DNA of 33,535 nucleotides, taken from positions 1 through 33,535 of the forward strand of contig JANSXG010000016.1 in the NCBI GenBank assembly GCA_024743075.1, given 5' to 3'. The notes under the pieces are model-generated. The model saw only the letters and a list, made by a program, of their open reading frames with translations. It had not been told where the DNA came from and did no database searches. The position numbers and the translations under genes were made by a program. The DNA is from a bacterium. Its GTDB lineage: Bacteria > Planctomycetota > Phycisphaerae > Phycisphaerales > UBA1924. This document shows, piece by piece, positions 17,568-27,096 of the stretch. How positions within the stretch are numbered: the stretch's first letter is position 1; each line of letters begins with the position of its first letter.

Positions 17568-20500
17568 GCCTCGCCGCCTTTGGAGTTCGCAAGCCGGTCG
17601 TTGCGAACCTGGTGATGTTCGCCATCATCGGTGCGGGGATCGTCTTCGGCCTTTCGCTGCGGCGCGAGTTCTTCCCGGAGTCGGAAGCCCGCCAGATCTC
17701 GATCACCGCGCCGTACCCGGGCGCCGCACCGGATGAGGTCGAGCAGACACTCGCGGTCAAGATCGAAGACGCGGTCGCGGACCTCGACGACATTAAAGAA
17801 CTGACCTCGTCGGTCTCCGAAGGCGTCGCGAGCATCACAATCGAGTTTCAGGATGGGATCGACATCGATGAGAAACTCTTCGAGGTCAAGCGCGAGATGG
17901 ATGCGCTGCAGGACCTGCCCGAAGAGTCCGAACGCATCGTTGTCGACAAGTTCGAACCCAACCTTCCGGTCTGCGTGCTCTCGATCTTCGGTGATGCCGA
18001 CGAACGCACCATGAAGAACGCGATCATCGAGATCCGTGACGATCTCGAACGCCTTCCGGGAATGGGTGACATAACGATCAGCGGGGTGCGCACCGATGAG
18101 GTGACGGTTGAGGTTCCCGAGTACAGTCTGCTTCAGTACGAGCTCAGCCTGCCCGACATCAGCGACGCGATCTCCCAGGCGATGCGGGAGCTCCCAGCCG
18201 GCTCTGTTCGCTCGAGTGAGATGAACACGGCGATCCGCACAATCGGCGTGGACGACCGAATCGAGGACATCCGCAACATCATCGTGAAGGCGGGCAACGG
18301 CCAGGCCCTTCGCCTCGGCGACATTTCGACCGTGACGAGTGGCTTCGCGGATGTTGACCTGCGTACCCGCCTGAACGGCGAGCCGAGTGTCTCTCTGACC
18401 GTTTTCAAAGTTGGAGAGCAGGACGCTGTTGAGATGGCGGACATGGTCAAGGCGTACAAACTCGGGCGCGAAGTCGCCGCGGGACGGGCCGAGCCCATCA
18501 CACTGACCCCGCTTGAGTTCCTTGGCAGCAAATTCCGGCGCCCCGGCGACGAGACGCCCCCATCCGCACGAATCGAGGCGTACGAACTCGGGCTGTCCCG
18601 GACGACGCCGCCTCCCGGAGAACTCGCGATCACCACCGACCTGGCGCGATTCATCGTGGGGCGCCTCGATCTGCTCACCCGGAACGCGTTGGCCGGCGGC
18701 GTCCTCGTTCTGCTGGTCCTGGTCCTGCTGCTCAATCTGCGAGTCGCGTTCTGGACTGCGATCGGCCTCGGTGTGTCACTGCTGGGCACGCTGGCCGCGA
18801 TGTCGCTGCTCGGCTACACACTCAACCTGCTGACGATGTTCGGGCTGATCATCGTCGTCGGCCTGCTGGTCGACGACGCCATCGTGGTCGCCGAGAACAT
18901 CACGCGCCGATTCGAGGAGGGCGACGACCCGGACACAGCCGCGGTTGACGGCACGAATCAGGTCAACTGGCCGGTCGTCGCGACGATCATCACGACCATC
19001 TGCGCGTTTCTGCCGCTCGCGCTGATCGAAGGTCAGATCGGCGATCTGCTCGGAGCGCTCCCAGTGGTTGTGGCTTGTGCGCTGCTCGTGAGTCTCATCG
19101 AAGCGCTGTTCATCCTGCCGGTGCACATGGCCCACAGCCTGCACAAGCACGGGCGACATTCGGAGAAAGCGGGTCGCGGCTTGCTGGCCAGAGCCGAGTT
19201 CACGGCGGACCGGTATCGGAACAAGTTCTTCAACGGCCTGCTGATCCCGCTCTACGGCAGCACCGTCCGCGTCCTGCTGAGAGCGCGCTATCTCACGCTG
19301 GCCGGCGCAGTCGGGGTGCTCATCCTCTGCTTTGGTCTCGTCGCGGGCGGAATCGTCGACGCGACGTTCCTCGAATCTTCCGATGCAGAGACGGTCAACA
19401 TCGAAGTCCAGATGCCCATCGGAACCCCGACAAGCCGCACGGATCAGGTCGTCACCCGAATCGAAAGCGCCGCGGTCGCGCAGCCGGAGATCTCCGCGGT
19501 GTTCGCCCAGGTGGGTGCTGTCAGTTCCATCGACGGCGGCAGCCTCGGTTCACAGCAATCGCACCTTGCGCAGGTCATTCTCGAACTGAAACCGGTTGAA
19601 CAGCGGGACCGCTCCAGCCAGCAGGTCATCAACGCTTTGCGCGAGCAGATCGGTGAAGTTCCCGGGGTGAAGTCGCTGCGCATCGAAGAGGTCGCCGGCG
19701 GGCCCGGCGGACCGCCGATCACCCTGACGGTCGTTGGATCGGACCCAAACCGCATGGCTCCGGTCGTCGACACGATCAAACGCTTCCTCGCCGAGTACGA
19801 GGGGGTCCGCGACATATCGGACAATTCCGACTCCGGGCGGCGCGAGATCCAGATCTCGCTGAAAGACACCGGACGCGAGTTGGGGTTCACTCAGACGTTC
19901 CTCGGCCGCCAGATCCGAGGGGCGATCTTTGGCCTCGAGGCATTCACTTTCGCCGGAGTTCGCGAGGATGTCGATGTCAGGGTGCTGCTTCCTGAGAAAT
20001 CGCGCCGATCGCTCGCCGCTCTGGAAGACCTCTACGTCTTCAGCCCGGCAGGAAATCCGGTCCCCTTGTCCGAGATCGCTGACCTGAACGAGACCGAAGG
20101 CTACGCGACAATCCGCCGATTGAATCGCGAACGCGCGATCAGCGTGACAGCAGAAGCAAACCGAGCGATCGTCAACCCGGAAGAACTCATCGCCGATCTG
20201 CGACCTCGGCTCACCGAACTGCAACGCGCAAACCCCGGCATCCGCATTCTGGAACGCGGTCGTCAGAAGGACAACGCCGAATCGCTGGCTTCCTTGCCCA
20301 CGGGCATGCTCGTCGCGATCGGTCTGATTTACTTCACGCTCGCGTGGCTGTTCGGGAGCTACGTTCAGCCGTTCATCGTGCTCTCGGCCGTTCCGTTTGC
20401 AGCGATCGGCATGATCCTCGGCCACATGTTCCTCGGGTTCACGATGACGATCCTCTCGTTCATCGGATTCATCGCGCTCAGCGGCATCGTGGTCAACGAC

Positions 20501-20884
20501 TCACTGATCTACATGTCTTTCTACAATCGGCTCCGCGACGCGGGGCTGCACATTGAAGACGCGTGCGTGGAAACCGGCCGCGCCCGACTCCGCGCGATCC
20601 TCCTCACCACGGTGACAACCGTGCTGGGCCTGCTCCCGCTCCTCCTCGAGCAGTCGTTCCAGGCCCGATTCCTGATTCCTATGGCGATCACCATCGCCGG
20701 CGGCCTGGTCTCAGCGACGCTGATTATCCTTGTCGTCCTGCCATGCCTGCTGATGATTTTCGACGACGCGAGACGCGCCGTGAGATGGGCCTGGACCGGC
20801 GGCGCGACGCCATTGACCCGCTCCGAGCCGACCGGCCACGGCATGGGAACGCTCACATCGAGGATCGACGACGCGGGTGTCTAA
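17564..20884 (+). CDS. RND-family efflux pump permease (AcrB-like)
   Basis: A 1106-residue proton-driven transporter of the AcrB/HAE-1-like superfamily. It has the typical start (FGVRKPVVANLVMFAIIGAG), two large periplasmic loops and two sets of membrane helices; TM4 holds the paired aspartates Asp437-Asp438 in GLLVDDAIVVAENI that carry protons in AcrB. The TM10 motif reads GIVVNDSLIYMSF, with Asn978 where AcrB has the relay lysine, by my alignment. About 50 extra residues, charged and Pro-rich (about 296-352), sit before TM2, explaining the length over the usual 1050. Overlaps the adaptor gene by four bases (ATGA). No outer-membrane factor gene is here. Confidence 0.93.
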   Translation: MSLAAFGVRKPVVANLVMFAIIGAGIVFGLSLRREFFPESEARQISITAPYPGAAPDEVEQTLAVKIEDAVADLDDIKELTSSVSEGVASITIEFQDGIDIDEKLFEVKREMDALQDLPEESERIVVDKFEPNLPVCVLSIFGDADERTMKNAIIEIRDDLERLPGMGDITISGVRTDEVTVEVPEYSLLQYELSLPDISDAISQAMRELPAGSVRSSEMNTAIRTIGVDDRIEDIRNIIVKAGNGQALRLGDISTVTSGFADVDLRTRLNGEPSVSLTVFKVGEQDAVEMADMVKAYKLGREVAAGRAEPITLTPLEFLGSKFRRPGDETPPSARIEAYELGLSRTTPPPGELAITTDLARFIVGRLDLLTRNALAGGVLVLLVLVLLLNLRVAFWTAIGLGVSLLGTLAAMSLLGYTLNLLTMFGLIIVVGLLVDDAIVVAENITRRFEEGDDPDTAAVDGTNQVNWPVVATIITTICAFLPLALIEGQIGDLLGALPVVVACALLVSLIEALFILPVHMAHSLHKHGRHSEKAGRGLLARAEFTADRYRNKFFNGLLIPLYGSTVRVLLRARYLTLAGAVGVLILCFGLVAGGIVDATFLESSDAETVNIEVQMPIGTPTSRTDQVVTRIESAAVAQPEISAVFAQVGAVSSIDGGSLGSQQSHLAQVILELKPVEQRDRSSQQVINALREQIGEVPGVKSLRIEEVAGGPGGPPITLTVVGSDPNRMAPVVDTIKRFLAEYEGVRDISDNSDSGRREIQISLKDTGRELGFTQTFLGRQIRGAIFGLEAFTFAGVREDVDVRVLLPEKSRRSLAALEDLYVFSPAGNPVPLSEIADLNETEGYATIRRLNRERAISVTAEANRAIVNPEELIADLRPRLTELQRANPGIRILERGRQKDNAESLASLPTGMLVAIGLIYFTLAWLFGSYVQPFIVLSAVPFAAIGMILGHMFLGFTMTILSFIGFIALSGIVVNDSLIYMSFYNRLRDAGLHIEDACVETGRARLRAILLTTVTTVLGLLPLLLEQSFQARFLIPMAITIAGGLVSATLIILVVLPCLLMIFDDARRAVRWAWTGGATPLTRSEPTGHGMGTLTSRIDDAGV

Positions 20885-20902
20885 CTCTCTGAACGGAAGC
20901 CG

Positions 20903-22693
20903 ATGCCTGTGAAACAAACCGTTGCCGCCGTGCTCGCAATCGCTGTGTGGTCTGCAGCACCCGTCGCCAACGCGACGCCGTTCGGGATCCACGTTCGGAC
21001 CGAAGCCCTTCACCCGACCGATCCAGCCGCGGACCAGTCCGTTCCTGGGTACGAAATTCGAACGCCGGCCGGGACCGTTCGCACACTCCCGTCGCTGAAC
21101 CAAATCTCAGTCATCGCACACGGTGCCGAAGAACCGACGATCCTTGAGACGGGGATCCCGACAAGGTCACCGAGCGGCATTGCCTTCAGCGATGCATACG
21201 TCTGGGTCGCAGACACCGGGAACCGACGAATCCTGCGATGGGACATACGCGAGGGGATTGTCGAGCCTGGCTCCGCGACCGCCTTGGAGACCCCTCCACT
21301 ACTTCGCCCGGTCGGCCTCGCCAGCGACGGCGATCGGCTCTTCGTTGCGGACTCGTGGGCGGACCAGATTCTCGTGCTTGATGAGGACGGCAACCTCGAA
21401 CGGACGATCGGACAACACGGGTACCAGCAGGGCTTCTTGTCCGGTCCCGTCGGACTGCTGCTGCACGACGAACTGCTCTTTGTCGCGGATTCCCGCAACA
21501 GCCGCGTGCAGGCGTTCGATCCGGACAGCGGCGACTTCGTTTACGAGTGGGGTTTGCATGTGATCCGGCCTCACGAAGGCGCGGGCCGCCTCCACTACCC
21601 GACGAAGCTGTTGCCCTCTGACGACGGCGAGATGATCGGCGTCACCGAGCCATGGGAAGACCGCGTCCAGTGGTTCAGACAAGCGGGGCAGGACGAGACC
21701 GTCGCCGAACGCCTGCCGCTCGGTGCGGACGACTTCGTCCATTTCGGCCCGGGGATCGATGTGTACCACCGGCTCTTCGCGATCACCGATCCGGACACAC
21801 ACACCGTGCGCATCTTCGACCTCAGCCTCGACACGCCCGTGCTCATCGGCGTGATCGGTGACTTCGGAAACCTCCCGTCTCAGTTCAGGCACCCGGCCGA
21901 TGTCGCGTTTCTCCCGCCCGCAGAGGGGCGCCCGCTCCGACTCGCGGTCGCGGACAGAGGCAACGCGAAGATCGCGCTCTACTCGATCGACTGGTCTCCG
22001 AGTGAGCCGTTGCGATTCCGCCCGAAGCTCGCTTCCCTGCTCCGAACCCTTGACCTGCTCGCCTTGGGTGCCGATCGCGCTCATCCGATCGATGCCGTCG
22101 CGCTTGTGGCCGCTGCGAACGACACGGTGTGGGTCCTTGATGCCAACAACGACAGGCTCATTCGCCTGAACAATCGCCTCCGAGGCGTCGCAAACTACGA
22201 TCTGAGCGGAGATCCCACTCCTCGTCCGGCTCGCTTTGCAAGCGCCAGTCTCTCGGGAGATGGGAGCGTGATCGCGCTCGACACCGCAAACGCCCGACTG
22301 GTCCACCTCACCGGCGACAAGTCGGCGAGCGTTCAACTCGACCCGGCGGTCGAGCTTCCCGCCTCGGCCCATTTCCGGGCGGGCGAGATCTTGATCGTCG
22401 ACAAGGGATTGCACTCTGTCGTGCACTGCGACGCGTCCGGGAACGCTCGCACCTTCATCGGACGCGCGGGTCTCAAGGCCGGGGAGTTCTTCAAGCCCGC
22501 GGCAATCGCAGAATTATCCGACGGTCGGCTTCTGGTGGTGGACCGAGGCAACCATCGCGTGCAGATCTTCGACGCCGACTGGACACTTGCCATGGTGCAC
22601 GGCCCTCGGCTCTACATCTCCGAGGCCCAATCCGGTGGGCGTGCGGTCTCCAGCACGACTCCACCGAGGCAGCCCACGCCGAAAACGGACTAG
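20903..22693 (+). CDS. Secreted NHL-repeat beta-propeller protein
   Basis: A 596-residue protein with a signal peptide (residues 1-24, ending VANA). The rest is made of NHL-type repeats, visible as VWVADTGNRRILRWD, LFVADSWADQILVLD, LFVADSRNSRVQAFD, LRLAVADRGNAKIALYS, VWVLDANNDRLIRLN and LLVVDRGNHRVQIFD, enough for one or two propellers. Such folds bind proteins or ligands; some are enzymes, but no catalytic signature is recognised. It begins 18 bases after the RND pump stop with GGAAG before the ATG, so it is probably in the same operon. An intrinsic hairpin lies just behind it. Confidence 0.85.
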   Translation: MPVKQTVAAVLAIAVWSAAPVANATPFGIHVRTEALHPTDPAADQSVPGYEIRTPAGTVRTLPSLNQISVIAHGAEEPTILETGIPTRSPSGIAFSDAYVWVADTGNRRILRWDIREGIVEPGSATALETPPLLRPVGLASDGDRLFVADSWADQILVLDEDGNLERTIGQHGYQQGFLSGPVGLLLHDELLFVADSRNSRVQAFDPDSGDFVYEWGLHVIRPHEGAGRLHYPTKLLPSDDGEMIGVTEPWEDRVQWFRQAGQDETVAERLPLGADDFVHFGPGIDVYHRLFAITDPDTHTVRIFDLSLDTPVLIGVIGDFGNLPSQFRHPADVAFLPPAEGRPLRLAVADRGNAKIALYSIDWSPSEPLRFRPKLASLLRTLDLLALGADRAHPIDAVALVAAANDTVWVLDANNDRLIRLNNRLRGVANYDLSGDPTPRPARFASASLSGDGSVIALDTANARLVHLTGDKSASVQLDPAVELPASAHFRAGEILIVDKGLHSVVHCDASGNARTFIGRAGLKAGEFFKPAAIAELSDGRLLVVDRGNHRVQIFDADWTLAMVHGPRLYISEAQSGGRAVSSTTPPRQPTPKTD

Positions 22694-22698
22694 CGGTT

Positions 22699-22725
22699 CC
22701 GGATCCCGCGATCCGGTGCTAGGAT
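22699..22725 (+). promoter_or_regulatory. Hairpin and TAGGAT box before the YtkA-like gene
   Basis: CCGGATC-N4-GATCCGG (22699-22716) forms a perfect 7-pair stem, 6 bases after the NHL stop, with no T-run. TAGGAT (22720-22725) follows and lies exactly six bases before the GTG start. This may be an internal promoter for a nearly leaderless transcript, or the AGGA may simply be the ribosome site. Confidence 0.35.
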
Positions 22726-22731
22726 CAGACC

Positions 22732-23268
22732 GTGCATCTCGATTCACCCACATCTCGCTCAATGGCTGGCGCGCTCGTCGCGGTCGGAGTCGGACTGAGC
22801 ATCCTCCTCTCCTGCGACGATGCGACATCGACCCGCGCAACCGGTTACGAATCGGTCTCCGCGACGCAGTCGGTAGAGGGAGACGCGTCGGCGGAGCCGG
22901 GCGAATACTGCGGTGACCCAGCGATCGATTCCACAATCCGAACAAGCACGAGCGCCTCGGGTGATTTCACCGTGACTCTGACCCGCTTGCCCGCATCCGT
23001 CGGCTCAAACGAGCTGGTAGCCTTCGGCGTGAAAGTAGACGCCGCTGTCGGCATTCATACCGAATATCTGGACATCCTGGTCGATGCCGGAATGCCGCAA
23101 CACGGTCACGGAATGTCGGTTCGGCCGGTGCACCGGTCGGGCGTTGCCGATGGCGAGTTCGAAGTCGATGGCATGCTGTTTCATATGCCCGGAGCATGGG
23201 AACTGTATGTTGATGTGGTCGATGGTCCGTACACCGAGCGGGTGACGTTTCATGTTCTGGCTCGGTGA
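22732..23268 (+). CDS. YtkA/FixH-like lipoprotein
   Basis: A 178-residue protein with a lipoprotein-like signal ending LLSC (Cys28). The conserved-looking domain, about residues 75-178, has the beta-rich YtkA/FixH pattern: MPQHGHGM at 121-128, then P-H-GVADGEFEVDGMLFHMPGAWEL and a final beta-strand. The Met/His-rich motif suggests copper or redox handling in the envelope, as often proposed for this family; this is inference. GTG at 22732 is chosen with AGGA seven bases upstream; an ATG at 22762 lies inside the signal peptide. It overlaps the next gene by 17 bases, so they are likely translated together. Confidence 0.7.
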   Translation: MHLDSPTSRSMAGALVAVGVGLSILLSCDDATSTRATGYESVSATQSVEGDASAEPGEYCGDPAIDSTIRTSTSASGDFTVTLTRLPASVGSNELVAFGVKVDAAVGIHTEYLDILVDAGMPQHGHGMSVRPVHRSGVADGEFEVDGMLFHMPGAWELYVDVVDGPYTERVTFHVLAR

Positions 23269-24631
23269 ACCCCGCGCCGTGGCTTCGCGGACCTTTGTGG
23301 CTCACGTGTTGATCGCGTTCGCGACCGCGGCGGCGCTTCCCGGCTGCGAGAGGCTGGACTCTGCCCCTGTTGCCGATGACTCCGACGTGGGCGTGCTTCA
23401 TGTATCCGGCGATGTCGCAGAAGTGCTTCGCGGGCTCGATCTCCCGACCAACAGCGCGACTGACTCGACGAATCGATTCTTCGCGAACGCCGATGCGGCG
23501 CACTTCGGTCAGTATCTGTTTTTCGAAGAGTCCTTCTCGGCGAGCGGCACGACGAGCTGCGCCACATGTCACCAACCGTCGCGCATGTTTACGGATGGTC
23601 GTCCGGTGGCACAGGCCGAAGGGACAGGAACCCGCAACACACCGAGCATCCTCAACGCGGCTCACTTCCCGTGGCTGAACTGGGACGGAAGCGCAGACAC
23701 GCTCTGGATGCAGGCGATGCGCCCCTTCGAGGCCGCGCACGAACTCGACTCGACCCGTACGACAATCGCCAAACTCATCGGAACGCGGGAAGACCTTCGA
23801 CTGGGCTACGAATCCGTGTTCGGCGCGCTGCCGGACTCCGGTGTCTTCAACAGGTTGCCAGACCGCGCCATGCCGGGAATGGCCGCCTGGGACGAGATGT
23901 CCGAAGCCCAGCGTGAACTCGTCGACGGTGTCTTCGTGAACATCTGCAAGGCGATCGCTTCCTACGAGCGAATCTTGGTCTCTCGGGACGCGCCCTTCGA
24001 TCGCTTCGCCCGAGCGGTATCAACCGGAGGTCTCGCAGACTGGGCGAGTGCCGGGAACCCCGGCTTCGGAAAAACGGAACTGGAGGGATTTCGTCTCTTC
24101 GCAACGGAGATGGACTGCATCGCCTGCCACGCTGGCCCCTACTTCTCGGACTTTGCCTTCCATAGCGTGCGAGTTCCGCCGCGCGGCGGCGGTGCCCCGT
24201 TCGATGCCGCCCGTTTCGAAGGACTCAAAGCCCTTATATCGAGCCCAATGAACGCGGCCGGTCCGCACAGCGATGACCGGCAGTCCAGCCGCGCCCGCCG
24301 CATCGAGTTCCTCCAAAACCCTTCAAGCAACTGGGGAAGGTTCCGAACCCCCTCACTCCGAAATGTGGACCTGACGCCTCCGTACATGCACGCCGGTCAG
24401 TTCGACACACTCGATGCCGTGCTCCACCACTACTCGACGTTTGATGGAGCGCTGCCCCCTGATCACCACGACGCGCAGGAGCGTCTGCTTCGCCCGCTAG
24501 ACCTCTCCGACGAGGAAAAGGCCGCGATCCTCGCGTTCCTCCGCTCGCTCTCCGCTCCGCCCCTCGCTCCAGAGTTACTCGAAAAACCGGCTTCCGCGAT
24601 CCGTGGCGGTAAGGCCAAAACCGGGCTTTGA
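23252..24631 (+). CDS. Di-haem cytochrome c peroxidase / MauG-family lipoprotein
   Basis: A 459-residue lipoprotein-like precursor (hydrophobic start ending ALPGC, Cys32) of the bacterial di-haem peroxidase (CcpA/MauG/MbnH) superfamily. Two c-type haem sites are present: CATCH at 103-107 and CIACH at 289-293. Family motifs include GQYLFFEESFSASGTTS, GTGTRNTPSI, WDGSADTLWMQAMRPFE, GRFRTPSLRNV and PPYMHAGQFDTLDAVLHHYS. Roles in the family range from H2O2 removal to oxidative modification of partner proteins; the partner here might be one of the adjacent secreted proteins, which is speculation. It overlaps the YtkA-like gene by 17 bases. No cytochrome maturation genes are nearby. Confidence 0.9.
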   Translation: MFWLGEPRAVASRTFVAHVLIAFATAAALPGCERLDSAPVADDSDVGVLHVSGDVAEVLRGLDLPTNSATDSTNRFFANADAAHFGQYLFFEESFSASGTTSCATCHQPSRMFTDGRPVAQAEGTGTRNTPSILNAAHFPWLNWDGSADTLWMQAMRPFEAAHELDSTRTTIAKLIGTREDLRLGYESVFGALPDSGVFNRLPDRAMPGMAAWDEMSEAQRELVDGVFVNICKAIASYERILVSRDAPFDRFARAVSTGGLADWASAGNPGFGKTELEGFRLFATEMDCIACHAGPYFSDFAFHSVRVPPRGGGAPFDAARFEGLKALISSPMNAAGPHSDDRQSSRARRIEFLQNPSSNWGRFRTPSLRNVDLTPPYMHAGQFDTLDAVLHHYSTFDGALPPDHHDAQERLLRPLDLSDEEKAAILAFLRSLSAPPLAPELLEKPASAIRGGKAKTGL

Positions 24632-24712
24632 TCGGGTTCCGTGTGGCGGACCGCGTTGGCAGCAGTAGAGTCTGAGTGAAAGAACTCCTCCACTATTCGG
24701 AGATCCACAGGC

Positions 24713-27013
24713 GTGTTGAAGAAACTGAATCTTGCTTTGCTTGGTCCGATCGCCGTCCTCACGGGCCTCGCTTCGGCCCCGCCCGAGGCCTCGGCCCACC
24801 CGGATGACCCGAAGATCCTGGACCAGTTGCCTCCTGTGATCGCCGAGCCGTATCGGAAGGCGGACGCAAGCCGTGGAGCACCGGAGTTCGACTCTCTTGA
24901 TGTCGATCTCCTGAGTTGGCTGCCGGTCAACACCTTCGGCCTCGGATCGGACGGTGCCGCCGACATATGGGGCTACACCTCCCCCGGCGGTCGCGAATAC
25001 GCCCTGATCACGCTCTCGAACGGTTTGTCCTTCGTCGATGTCACCGAGCCGACCAACGCCCAGATCGTCGCGACCTTCAGCGGGCCGGACAGCCTGTGGC
25101 AGGACGTCAAGATCTACGGACACCATGCCTACGCGGTCAGCGAAGGCGGCCAGGGCATCCGTGTCTACAACATGGAAAATATCGACAGCGGCCAAGTCGC
25201 ATTCGAAGGCACGGTCACCTCCGGAGGCTCGACCGCCACGCACAACGTCGCGATCGACACCGATTCCGGTTTTCTCTACCGCACCGGCGGCAGCAACAAC
25301 GGCCTCCGAATCTACTCGCTCGACAACCCATCGTCGCCACAACTCGTCGGCGAGTGGCAAGATCGGTATGTGCACGATGCTCAGATCCGAGCCTTCGATA
25401 CCGTGAACATCGGGGGCCAGATCGGATTCTTCCGCCAGATCGCCTTCTGCTGCTCAGGGTTCAACGGCGGCTCGGTCGACACCGGACTGACCATCGTGGA
25501 CGTGACCAACAAGTCCAACCCCGTCGTGCTGAGCCAGACCGCGTACTCGTCTCGCGCCTATTCTCATCAGGCGTGGCTCAGCGAGGATGGCCAAACGCTC
25601 TTCCTCAACGACGAACTCGACGAACAGAACTTTGGTTCGCCAACGACAACACGCGTCTTCGATGTGTCGGATCTCGCCAACCCGGTAGAGATCACGACCT
25701 TCACGAACGGCAAGTCAGCGATCGATCACAACCTGTACGTGAAGAACGGCATCATGTACGCCGCCAACTATCGGTCGGGGCTTCGGATCTTCGACGTTTC
25801 GGACCCGATGAACGCTGAGGAGATCGCCTTCTTCGACACGTTCCCCGACTCCGACTCGCCGAACTTCAACGGGGCGTGGAGCGTGTACCCCTTCTTCGAC
25901 TCCGGGACGATCATCGTCAGCGACATCGAGCGAGGGCTCTTCGTGCTCCGCTACAACCAGGCGCAACTCGAACTCGAACTCGCCGGCGGAGATTCCTCCA
26001 CGGTTCTCCCTTCCGGCGAGACGATCGATGTCGCGATCTCCGAAGTCAACGGCGGCGAGCTCGTGACTGAAAGCCCCACCCTGATCCTCGATCGCGGCAA
26101 CGGGCCAGAATCCTTCCCGATGAGCCCGATCGGATCGGGTGTGTACCGTGCTTCGTTCCCGGATCTGGAGTGCCTTTCCACCGTGGAGTACTACTTCGAG
26201 GCCACGGCCGTCAACGGATCGACCGCTACCCTGCCCAGGACCGCGACAACTTCCGGTGGCTTCGTCGCGACCGTGGCGACCGAACAGGTCCTCGCCATCG
26301 ACGACACGTTTGATCTCGACACCGGCTGGATCTCCGGAGCGCCCGATGACGACGCGACGAGCGGTTTCTGGGAGCGCGTCGATCCGGTCGGTACCACGGC
26401 ACAACCCGGAGACGCGCTGTTCGGTCAGTTCTGTTTCGTCACGGGCCAACACCCGGCGGGCTCCTCAGGCGCGGGCGCGAACGATGTGGACAACGGTCAA
26501 ACCACGCTGATCTCCCGAGCCATCGACCTTACCGCCGATGCAAACGCTCGATACGAGATCTCCTATTGGCGATGGTTCTCCAACTCGGCCGGCGCAGGTC
26601 CGAACACAGACCCCTTCGTGGTCGATATCTCGAGCGACGGAGGCCAATCCTGGGTCAACGTTGAGATTGTTGCTCCGAATTCCCCCGAGTCGGACGGTGG
26701 CTGGTACCAGCACTCGTTCGATCCCGACGAGTTCATCGCCCGCTCGTCGGACGTCCTGCTCCGATTCATCGCTTCCGACTCGGATCCGCAGTCGCTCGTC
26801 GAAGCCGCAATCGACGGCTTCCGGGTCTCGTACTTTGCCTGCGACGATCCATCGATCCCCGGTGACGCCAACGGCGACGGCCTGGTCGATCTCGCCGACC
26901 TGAACATGGTCTTAGCGAACTTCGGCCAGACGACCGACATCGGGGATGTGACCGGTGACGGAGCCGTGGACCTCGGCGACCTCAACTTGGTACTCGCCGA
27001 ATTCGGCGCCTGA
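24713..27013 (+). CDS. Choice-of-anchor-B secreted protein with dockerin-like tail
   Basis: A 766-residue secreted protein: signal peptide (residues 1-29, ending EASA), then a beta-propeller-like region to about residue 420 with repeats such as GLSFVDVTEPTNAQIVATF and GLRIFDVSDPMNAEEIAFF, the typical choice-of-anchor-B (LVIVP-like) pattern. Next are beta-sandwich-like domains (420-710). The last 50 residues hold two dockerin-like calcium-binding repeats (GDANGDGLVDLADL and GDVTGDGAVDLGDL). In this bacterial group such tails are widespread on secreted proteins, unconnected with cellulosomes. Start GTG at 24713 with GGAG upstream. It follows the di-haem gene by 81 bases and may be co-transcribed or have its own promoter; a strong terminator follows. 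Confidence 0.85.
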   Translation: MLKKLNLALLGPIAVLTGLASAPPEASAHPDDPKILDQLPPVIAEPYRKADASRGAPEFDSLDVDLLSWLPVNTFGLGSDGAADIWGYTSPGGREYALITLSNGLSFVDVTEPTNAQIVATFSGPDSLWQDVKIYGHHAYAVSEGGQGIRVYNMENIDSGQVAFEGTVTSGGSTATHNVAIDTDSGFLYRTGGSNNGLRIYSLDNPSSPQLVGEWQDRYVHDAQIRAFDTVNIGGQIGFFRQIAFCCSGFNGGSVDTGLTIVDVTNKSNPVVLSQTAYSSRAYSHQAWLSEDGQTLFLNDELDEQNFGSPTTTRVFDVSDLANPVEITTFTNGKSAIDHNLYVKNGIMYAANYRSGLRIFDVSDPMNAEEIAFFDTFPDSDSPNFNGAWSVYPFFDSGTIIVSDIERGLFVLRYNQAQLELELAGGDSSTVLPSGETIDVAISEVNGGELVTESPTLILDRGNGPESFPMSPIGSGVYRASFPDLECLSTVEYYFEATAVNGSTATLPRTATTSGGFVATVATEQVLAIDDTFDLDTGWISGAPDDDATSGFWERVDPVGTTAQPGDALFGQFCFVTGQHPAGSSGAGANDVDNGQTTLISRAIDLTADANARYEISYWRWFSNSAGAGPNTDPFVVDISSDGGQSWVNVEIVAPNSPESDGGWYQHSFDPDEFIARSSDVLLRFIASDSDPQSLVEAAIDGFRVSYFACDDPSIPGDANGDGLVDLADLNMVLANFGQTTDIGDVTGDGAVDLGDLNLVLAEFGA

Positions 27014-27039
27014 CCCGCAGCTCGTCCCGAACAAACGAG

Positions 27040-27072
27040 AACGCCGGCCGGAGTGCTCCGGTCGGCGTTTTT
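27040..27072 (+). terminator. Rho-independent terminator between convergent genes
   Basis: A 14-pair stem with one G-T pair, AACGCCGGCCGGAG (27040-27053) and CTCCGGTCGGCGTT (27056-27069), followed by TTTTT (27068-27072). It ends the + strand cluster and is followed at once by the carB stop on the other strand; in that direction the T-run is poorer, so it may be weakly bidirectional. Confidence 0.9.
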
Positions 27073-27096
27073 CATCACCGGAACCGAATCGATCGC

